Positions 56,000 through 64,000 of a stretch of DNA of 64,000 bases are shown piece by piece. Position numbers and translations under genes: made by a program. How positions within the stretch are numbered: position 1 is the stretch's first letter; each line of letters starts with the position of its first letter. The notes under the pieces are model-generated. The model was not told where the DNA came from. It did not search any database and saw only the letters and a list, made by a program, of their open reading frames with translations. Source of the DNA: Gossypium raimondii (lineage: Eukaryota; Streptophyta; Magnoliopsida; Malvales; Malvaceae); NCBI RefSeq assembly GCF_025698545.1, contig NC_068566.1:43007192-43071191 (forward strand), read 5' to 3'.

Positions 56000-58900
56000 A
56001 TTTTGGTCCCTTAGATTTGTTTTTATTCTTGATTTAATCATGCCTCTTATTCCTGTATTCTTCGAGCTTTTAAAATTTAGTCTTTGTTCTTTTCTTATTT
56101 AAAAATTAAAATCGAATTGATGATATCATTAATGAATTCTCATAAAACTTGAACACGTAACATTTTAATATTCAAAGCTCTGATTTAAAAATTAAAGTCC
56201 ATTCGATAGCACATATTCAAATTTAACAAAAGTCAATCAACATTGTTATCAATTGGATTCTAGTTTCAAGGCTAAATTTCAAAACTCCAAGAAATACAAG
56301 GATTATGGGCAGAATTAGACCTCTAATCTCTATTTACTTTCTCTCAAAGCCAAGTTTCTATATGATTGAGTGCCTTCTCAAACACCTTTTGTGGACTCAG
56401 TTGTAATTTTATCATCCCACTCACATTGCCATTCAAATGAAAAGAAATCATACCCTAATCTCATCATTTATTGAATCAATGTTCTGAATGATTTTCTCTA
56501 CACACACAATATGAATACATGAAATAAAAAGTAATGATAAGAGGGTTTTACTTAGCTTGAAGTATCAGCAAAGGGCCTAAACACATAGGAGTAATGTTAT
56601 TTATCCAAACTAGAAGGTACGTGCGATATTTGGGAAGATTTGGTTAGAACTGTTTATTTTAGAAACCAATCTGCACAAAAAGAATTAATTTTGTTCCTTT
56701 TTTTTTAATTTTATAATATGTTATTTTTTATTTATAAATTGTGTAATGTAAATATTTAAAAAAAATGTTAAATTGTTTATATTTACAAATTTAATAGAAG
56801 GAAAACATATATAAATGTGAAGGAGATGTAACTTCTCATTCTGACATTTCCACAAGATTCATGGTTTTCTCAGCCGATGGGGACCTTTAGGGCTTCACAT
56901 GTTTTAGCCATTTATGTGCATCCTCACATCACACATCACATGAGATGGCATGTCTTGGAGATTTTATTCCTATATATGTACAGATGTAAAACAAGCAAAT
57001 TCGAATTGGAGTTAATTTAAAAAAGTCAAAAAATTGGTTTCCAAAATAAATTGAATTTAATAAATTCGAATTTGTAAAAGTTCGGGCTAAAATCGATCTG
57101 GGATGATTATGAGATTAATCTTATTCAGAACTTTAAAAATCGAATTTGTAATTAAATGGACATAAATATTATCATATGATAGTATTTAAAATGAGAATTC
57201 GATTGATTTAGTGGTTAAGAGATATTCATCTATAGAATTCATCCGGATTTGAATCTTCGAGGAAACAATAAATTTTATATAACTCCCTTTGGTGGTACAT
57301 CGGATGTATGAATACTAACCTTTTAATCATTTAAAATGAAAAGGTGGATTTAGTAGTTAAATGGGCTAATTCCTCTCATGGGGTACATTTTTATCTCAAA
57401 GTTGGCTTAGTCAAAGAGGACCCTTTGGGTCCATGTACATGTTCAAGGGCTTATATGTTAAAAAAATACTTAAAAAACTGCAAAAAAAATTAATTAAGTC
57501 TGTCTGTTAATGATTTTCATTATTAATTACGTCCAACATTAAAAGAATTGGCGAACCAATTAAACGGTAACACGTGACAATTTTTAGTTTAATTTAATAT
57601 TTTCTCATAAAATGATTAAAAAATTAGAAAAAATTTATAAAAATCATAAAAGATTATTAAATATTAAAATTACTAAAAATTATTAGGATTGATATAAATT
57701 TATAAAAAATTTAAAAATATAATAATTTTAATAAATTATTTTCTTAAATTCGGGTTAATTGCAATGTTTGTTTTATTACATGGCAATCACGTGATAATTT
57801 TTTTATTTTAAAATGTTCACTAGTGAATTTAATATAAGAATTTTAACAATGTTAACAATTGAATTTGAATTTTAAAATCTAGAAAATAAAAATATAATGA
57901 CTAAATTGTAAATAGACAAAACTAGATAAACTTAAAACATAATTTAACTTTCTTTTATATGAGTATTTAACTTGTTTGGTGGTTGGCTTGTTAATTTATG
58001 ATTTCTATTGATTAATACGAACAAATTAAAAGTCCTACACTGATGATATATATATAAAATAACCACAGTTGAACCTTATGTGTTGATCTAATGATTAAGG
58101 TATTCATCGTTCGAAGTATTAGAAGTGAGCAAAATCCGATTTGATTCAAAAACTCAATAAAAATTTCAAATTTCGAATTAAATAGTTCGAGTTAATCGAG
58201 TTAAAAAAATTAAAATTTTCGGTTTAACTCGAATATGAATTACACAATTCGAGTTATCCGAAAATCCGAATAAGAAAAGGTAAAACGATTTCATTTTGAT
58301 AAATGTTTGCTCGTTAAGTTAAAAGCAAAACCATTATATTGTTTATGTAGTTAAACAAAATTTCCAATGATTTTTATAGAAATAGAAGTAATAAAAAACC
58401 TTAAGTTTTGGTTATTTGATAACTCCAATAATAGTGACATCAAATAATATTAATTTCAATTTCATATGCAGCTTTCAAAACAGCAAAATCTCATCTAATT
58501 TTTTGTAATTTAAAGCCAAATCGTTCAGAATCAAAGAGCTTAACACCCCTAGAAATTGACCAAAGGGCCATAAAATAAGGAGAAAGATAATGTATATTAA
58601 CTCTAAATTTCATATGACCTAACACATTTATTTTTTATTTAGCAACAAATTATATAATAATTTATTAGTTAACATAAATACGGAATCAAATACATCATCT
58701 TATTTCACTCATCTAATCTCTTTAAAGATGTCATCCTCAAGTACTAATTGTACTAGTTTTAGTTTTAGGTTAATCAATTAGGCAAAATTTTAATATTTTA
58801 TCTCTTTACTAAAAGCATATTCTTAAAACCAAATATTTATAACCAACAAATGTTTAGTGTAATGGTCCAGCGAACCTCAAAAAGATTGTATTAATCCTAA

Positions 58901-59830
58901 ATTAAGATTTAATTAAAAATTGGCCTTCAAATTGTACTGTTTTCCCCACTTATATATTTAAAGGTTTTTTTTTCAAAAGTGATACTTAAACTGTCAATTT
59001 CATTTTATTTCAAGCAAAATACAATAATTACGAATTAACTTTAGATACCTATAGAAATAATGGCAAAGATAAACTAGAAAGTTGGGATTGAAATAAAGTG
59101 TTAAATAAATTTATTGGTGCTCTAATTGGGTACTCGAATTTCAAGTTTTAGTTTCAAATTTAGAATTTAGTTTTTTTTAATTTTAATTTAGTATTTATTT
59201 ATTTTATAACATTATTAATTAGTTTGGATTGTTAAGTATTAGAATTAAAATGTTAATATGAATACTTTTAAAGAAAAACTCCTTTCACGCGCACACAAAA
59301 TCAATGTCAGCATGATGAGTTTAATAACATTAACGATAAATAGACTTAAACTTTAGGGAAGATCAAGTCATTTCAGATTGAAAAGAAGCAGTTGGATAAG
59401 CTAATATTTTATAAGAAATTATTCACATCAATAATTTTATGGAGGAAAACTTCTTAATCTTACAGCATGCTTAGCTTGAGTTGCAAGTTAATACATAATG
59501 ATAGATGAGAAAAGAGATAATCTAAAGAGAGTGGTTGAGACTCAAATCAATAATATGATACATACAAAAATAAAACAACATTAAAAGAAATGGAGATGAT
59601 AAAAGATGACAATACAACTTAATTAAAAAGCAACAAAAATTAAAAACAAACAGGGATTGAAAAGACACCCTTATCCATAATTTTTTTTTCTTTTATTATT
59701 TACATTTCAATGGCCCCCCTTCTCAATGGTATAGAAAATAAACTGCAAAAGGGAACTCCTCCCACAAGACATAAACTTGCTTTCATTCCTCATTTGTTAT
59801 TACATCATTGTTTTCTTATTGTAATGAAGG
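56000..59830. other. Intergenic DNA without genes
   Basis: AT-rich throughout. Two or three tRNA-like SINE relics occur (57200-57270, 58075-58115). A GTTCGAGTTAATCGAGTT-type low-copy repeat at 58150-58270 resembles a common plant dispersed repeat. No coding frame of note was found. Confidence 0.5.
57200..57270 (+). mobile_element. tRNA-like SINE relic
   Basis: TTTAGTGGTTAAGAGATATTC resembles an A box in a D-arm, and CCGGATTTGAATCTTCG about 37 bases later a B box. The stem regions do not pair as a tRNA. A similar A/B pair lies at 58085-58115. Confidence 0.5.
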
Positions 59831-59840
59831 TGAAATGTTT

Positions 59841-60278
59841 TTAAGCATTGCTCCTGAAAGATCCAAGGGCTTTAATGGCTGCTGCTCTTAGGATGTATTG
59901 GTGGTAAAAGGCAGCAACGAAAGCACCAATGAAGGGTCCAACCCAGAATATCCACTGAAATAACACCGCATGAATTTCATTTAATTTTTTTTTTCAGTGG
60001 AAATGTAAATTTTATATATTTAGGAAAAGTAAAAGTAAAAAAAAGAAGAAGGAAATTTACTTGATCATCCCAAGCTTTTTCTTGGTTGTAAATCACAGCA
60101 GCTCCAAAGCTCCTTGCTGGATTGATGCCAGTGCCAGTGATAGGGATAGTGGCAAGGTGAACCATGAACACGGCAAATCCAATGGGAAGTGGTGCCAACA
60201 CCTTAAATATTTTATTTTATTTTTTTGCATACAAAGAAAATAATTACTCATAATGTTTATAATTTGAAAATTGAGAAA

Positions 60279-60321
<43 letters not shown>

Positions 60322-61237
60322 GTAGGGACTTAATATGGCAAGTTGGCAACCCTCCTATATGCCTAACCATGAAAGTTCCCTAAGGAAATTAGTGGAAAAT
60401 TGATTGTGTATAACAAAGTCTAGATATGGACAATCTAAAAAAGTAGTATAATAATTGATCCCCTAATTTTCTTTCAATTTCTTAATTTGACTCAAATATA
60501 AAAATTGGTTCATTTATAGAAGAGAGAAGGGAACATACAGGAACATGGGAATCCCTTGCACTCCTCTTGGGATCAGTGGCTGAGAAGACAGTGTAGACAA
60601 GAACGAAGGTGCCAATGATCTCAGCACCCAAGCCGGTGCCCTTGTTGAACCCATCTTGGAGCTCGTTGGCACCACCTCCATAGCTATTGTAGTAAGTCTT
60701 TTGGAAAGCCTTCACCAACCCACACCCACAGATTGCACCCAAGCACTGAGCCACCATGTACAACAGGGCTCGGATCAGTGACACCTTCCGCCCCACGAAC
60801 AGTCCAAACGTCACCGCCGGGTTGATGTGTCCTCCTGTTGGGTTCACACGTTTCAACAATGTTTTCCTCACCCAATGTTATACCAAAAGTTTGCATTTAA
60901 TTATACACTCACCAGAGATACCAGCAGTGCAGTAAACAAGGATAAAGATCATGCCACCAAAAGCCCAAGCAATACCAAGTATACCAACACCACCACAATC
61001 CGGGTCAACAGTATTCTTTACCGGGTCGGTTTGGACTTTATACCCGATCACAGTCAACACTGTGACATACAAGAAAAGAAGGGTGGCAATGAACTCAGCG
61101 ATCGCCGCCCTATAAAGCGACCATTTGGTGAGTTCTTCCAAGTCAATCAACGGTGCCGGTGGTGGGTCCTGGTAGTCCTTCGCTGAGAACTCCGCTCCGC
61201 CGCCTTGCTCCGCCGTGGTCTCAATATCCTTAGTCAT
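59841..61237 (-). CDS. PIP2: Plasma-membrane aquaporin, PIP2 subfamily
   Basis: Four exons on the minus strand, 61237-60913, 60834-60539, 60201-60061 and 59954-59841 (325, 296, 141 and 114 bp), give 291 residues. The 296 and 141 lengths and the junction inside [11 protein letters not shown] are the classic PIP gene structure. Six membrane helices carry the two half-helix motifs NPA (GHINPAV, GINPARS). The selectivity filter is the water type: His in [12 protein letters not shown], Thr in that loop and the Arg after the second NPA. Short N-terminus, DPPPAPL and a C-terminal GSFRSNA place it in PIP2, which transports water and sometimes H2O2 at the plasma membrane. C-terminal serines in SFRS match the known phosphoregulated site. 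The subtype number is not resolved. Confidence 0.96.
60278..60322. repeat. (AAT)n microsatellite in PIP2 intron 2
   Basis: About 14 uninterrupted AAT triplets within the second intron of the aquaporin gene; probably variable between accessions. Confidence 0.9.
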
Positions 61238-61304
61238 ATTGTGTTTTAAGCTGTGAAAATGTTCGTTTAAGCTATGGGTGAAGAGGGGTGAGTGGGCGAG
61301 GGAG

Positions 61305-61314
61305 TGTATATAAG
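61305..61314 (-). promoter_or_regulatory. TATA box of the PIP2 gene
   Basis: The minus strand reads CCTTATATACACTCC about 70 bases upstream of the start codon, in a setting poor in other A/T runs. Confidence 0.6.
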
Positions 61315-61524
61315 GGGCAAACATAGAGGAGGCGACATCATGATGATGATAGTGATTAAGGTGATTGATTATGATGTGATTATTTTTAACATTTATTCTA
61401 AGCCGTCCAATTTTAGATTATCTTCATATGCATGGTCCCACCCTTAACTATTCATTTGTTTTTATTTTTCTAATTTCCCTATTATTTTTTTAAAGTTTTC
61501 AACTGTCTTACTTGTACTTAGGGC

Positions 61525-61890
61525 TAATTCTCATTTTAATCCTCTATTAAGATGAAATTTAAAATTTAATCTCTTCTTTTAATTTTTAAAATTTTTATCT
61601 TTAATTTTATAATGTTATTAGTAATTCAAAATTGATAACACGGTTTGTTGTTATAATTATAGTGATGATATGAACTTTAAAAATATATTATTCTATCACA
61701 CAATCGTAACCATCTGAAAATTCAATTAACCATATTCAATTAAACACTTAAGGTGTTTTTAAAGAAAATTTCACATGATCGTTTTAACAAGAGCTATTCA
61801 AAGTGTATCAATTTGAACATAGTAATAATATTATAGATTAAATATCAAATTTTAGCATTATAGAGAGACTAGAATCACAATTTATCCCTT
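61525..61890. mobile_element. TGGTCTCTC-family inverted-repeat remnant upstream of PIP2
   Basis: The left edge CATTTTAATCCTCTATTAAGATG and the right edge in reverse GATTCTAGTCTCTCTATAATGC are inverted counterparts. TAATGTTATTAGTAATTC and GTGTTTTTAAAGAAAATTTCACATG occur inside as in relatives at 14.2 and 36.3 kb. It has no coding capacity. Confidence 0.45.
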
Positions 61891-61899
61891 TTACATTTA

Positions 61900-64000
61900 A
61901 TGGATGATACTCTTCTATAATCCACCAAACTTGTTTGATGAGAAAATACAAATTAAACATACAACTACTAAAAAGCAAAACCCTAAATAAATAAATAAAT
62001 AGGTCAGATTCCTTAATTATTAAATGAATTATTATTTAAATAAAGCAAAACTGCTGTCGTATGGTGGGCTGGTGAGGACTTTGCCAGATAAACTTATGAC
62101 TCTGAATATATACCTAAAAGCCAAATTTAAGTTTTGCAAGAAGATATGAATATGTGGTTCATGTTTTGTTGTTATTGTTTAATCATTGACATGTGCATGC
62201 TTGTGATTTTCAACCACCTATTTCATTTTTCTTCATTTCTTTTATTTTATTTTTCGTTAGTTTGAATGGTCGATCTGTTTATTTCTAATGAGGTTAAAAG
62301 AACGGCGATAGTGAGATCATTTAATATAGTGATAAAATTGGAGGTTGTCGCAGTGAAATTAGAAACTAATTATTAAAGACAATAATAAAATTCATTTTAA
62401 TTAAAATAACTCAAAAAAGATTATTTTTGTAAAACAATTCTCCACCAAAGTAAATTTACTCCTACTAGAGCATAAAGCACCAGCCAAAATTGAGGGCTAT
62501 GATGCCATTCAACTGACCCACTACACTTCACCGCAAGTGTAAAGAGGAAGTTACTTTACTGTTTAAAAGGCGTATACCCTAATTCTATCTCGTTATGGGT
62601 GAAATGATATCATTTTCTTGGCAGCCAAACAAATTTGGTTGTTTAAATAAAATTATGCATCCTAAATGATAAACATCTAGGATGTCAATTTCACCCTCGA
62701 AATAGTTTCAAAATAGATCTGTTAGGTTGGAATAAATCAAGTTTTAAAATTTTCGAGTTAGTATATATCTCGAATTTAAATTATTTGAGATTTGAATCAT
62801 TTTGAGTTCAGGACATTTTCAGATATTGAACAAATTTATATAGTTAACATTTTATTATTTCGTAAACTTTGTTGATTGGAAAATCGAGAAATATAAATTT
62901 TTTATAAAATTTAAAAATAAATAAATAAAGGAGACCGACCATTTAGACTAACAATGATGCTGACCAATAATATTTGTATAATGTTTTGCAAAATGTTGAC
63001 ATTAATGTAAAAATGGACCCACATTCCACCTCAATTTTGCATATGAAAATCTCGAAATGTTACACTCATAACTTCATCATCGTAGCATATAAATAATTAT
63101 CTGATAACTTCGCCTGTTTATTAATTCGCGTGATAAAAGAATTTATGTACTAACGACGTTAATTTCATGTTTGAGTTCCATTTCATATTAAACCTTAACT
63201 AAATTTCAACTTTAATTCTTAAATAATATCTAAGAAAGTTTTAAGCTCAAAATGAAATTATTTTCGAAAGACTAAAAAATTATAAATCAACCTCTTAAAA
63301 ATTTATAATTCGATTTTTCTCTATTTCTTTCTTCTACTTTCAATCCTTAGACTTAATAATTCCATTCCATTTGGAACAGCTATTAGTCTTTCTTGAATGT
63401 AAGTTATGGCTAGAAAGACACCACGTGTCCGACGATTATGAAATAAAATTCTCTAGATTTATGGTGCGCCATTGGCTGGACGGTGAGGAGGAAATTTCAG
63501 GCAAGGATTACTTATCCCATTCCACAAAGGTTGGAGACTTACTAAATTCATCACATTGCAATCTAAAAAGTTTAAACAAAATTTTCTCAGATTAGTTGAT
63601 TAAACAACTCCTATCATTCATTTGCGACTCTGTACCAAAATATTCATCATCTTTTATGTTATTACACCAAATACTCTTCAAATGACATTTTTGTAATACT
63701 GAAATATATACAACATTCATTGATGACCATTATCCTCTTATTTAAAAGTTAAAAGAGACATTCAATAATTTTAAACATTGTATTAAAAAACAAAAATTTT
63801 ATATTCAGAAAAATATTTTAACTTCAGATAATATTTTCATCGAAAGCTCTTTTAGAATTTTTCAACACCTGAAAAGTTAACTCTTTTAATTTAATTTGTA
63901 GAATTGCTAACTTTGTTCATATAAATTGTTTCTTTTTCTTTTTAAAGTTACAAGTACATCAATGTTCTAATCAAGGTCAATTATTATAATTTAATAATTA
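61900..64000. other. Intergenic DNA to the window end
   Basis: AT-rich without recognisable genes. A 74-residue frame at 63371-63595 has no domain and overlaps promoter-like sequence. The stretch at 63360-63600 is GC-richer than its flanks and carries the ABRE/DRE-like site noted separately; it may belong to a gene outside the window or to a decayed promoter. Confidence 0.45.
63421..63434 (+). promoter_or_regulatory. Fused ABRE and DRE/CRT-like motifs
   Basis: CCACGTGTCCGACG joins a G-box/ABRE (CACGTGTC) to a DRE/CRT core (CCGAC). In plants the first is bound by ABA-responsive bZIPs and the second by DREB/CBF factors. No start codon or TATA box can be tied to it, so function is unproven. Confidence 0.4.

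Overview
This is a plant nuclear window: AT-rich, with intron-rich genes separated by transposon debris. The gene set and repeats point to a eudicot. The two LTR families, one starting TGTAACATCCCG and the other carrying the palindrome CACACGGGCGTGTG, look like those common in cotton (Gossypium, Malvaceae); that assignment comes from recall, not a search. No prokaryotic feature, CRISPR array, rRNA or intact tRNA gene was seen.

I support eight protein-coding loci. They are: a UBA2-type RNA-binding protein (3081-4580, -); a CCCH-finger/TrmA-type tRNA uracil-5-methyltransferase with 14 exons (8432-13440, +); a RING-CH membrane E3 ligase (21582-25022, +); a membrane-anchored arabinogalactan-like protein (31791-32276, -); a protein disulfide isomerase with two CGHC sites and a KDEL tail, 12 exons (36023-39676, -); signal peptidase complex subunit 3 (50949-52338, +); a small type-I membrane protein whose frame is broken by one extra base (55533-55914, -); and a PIP2 aquaporin (59841-61237, -). 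They do not form a pathway. The isomerase, the signal peptidase subunit and the secreted or membrane proteins share the endoplasmic reticulum, but nothing here suggests co-regulation.

The space between genes is layered transposon material. There are two solo LTRs with exact 5-bp target duplications. One (25859-29302) splits an RNase H relic; the other (42218-44988) splits a SINE. A tRNA-derived SINE family has four copies, two with clear target duplications. A 1.3-kb long-inverted-repeat element lies about 200 bp upstream of the disulfide isomerase. A MULE-like element carries a GC-rich core (16905-17890). There are several MITEs and foldbacks, and decayed copia and gypsy polyprotein relics (46580-48560).

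I did not find a convincing undescribed biological system. The most informative signals are the nested insertions with recoverable target sites, the SINE family, the long-inverted-repeat element in a promoter-proximal position, the homopolymer frameshift at 55794-55799, and a splice donor directly abutting the UBA2 stop codon.
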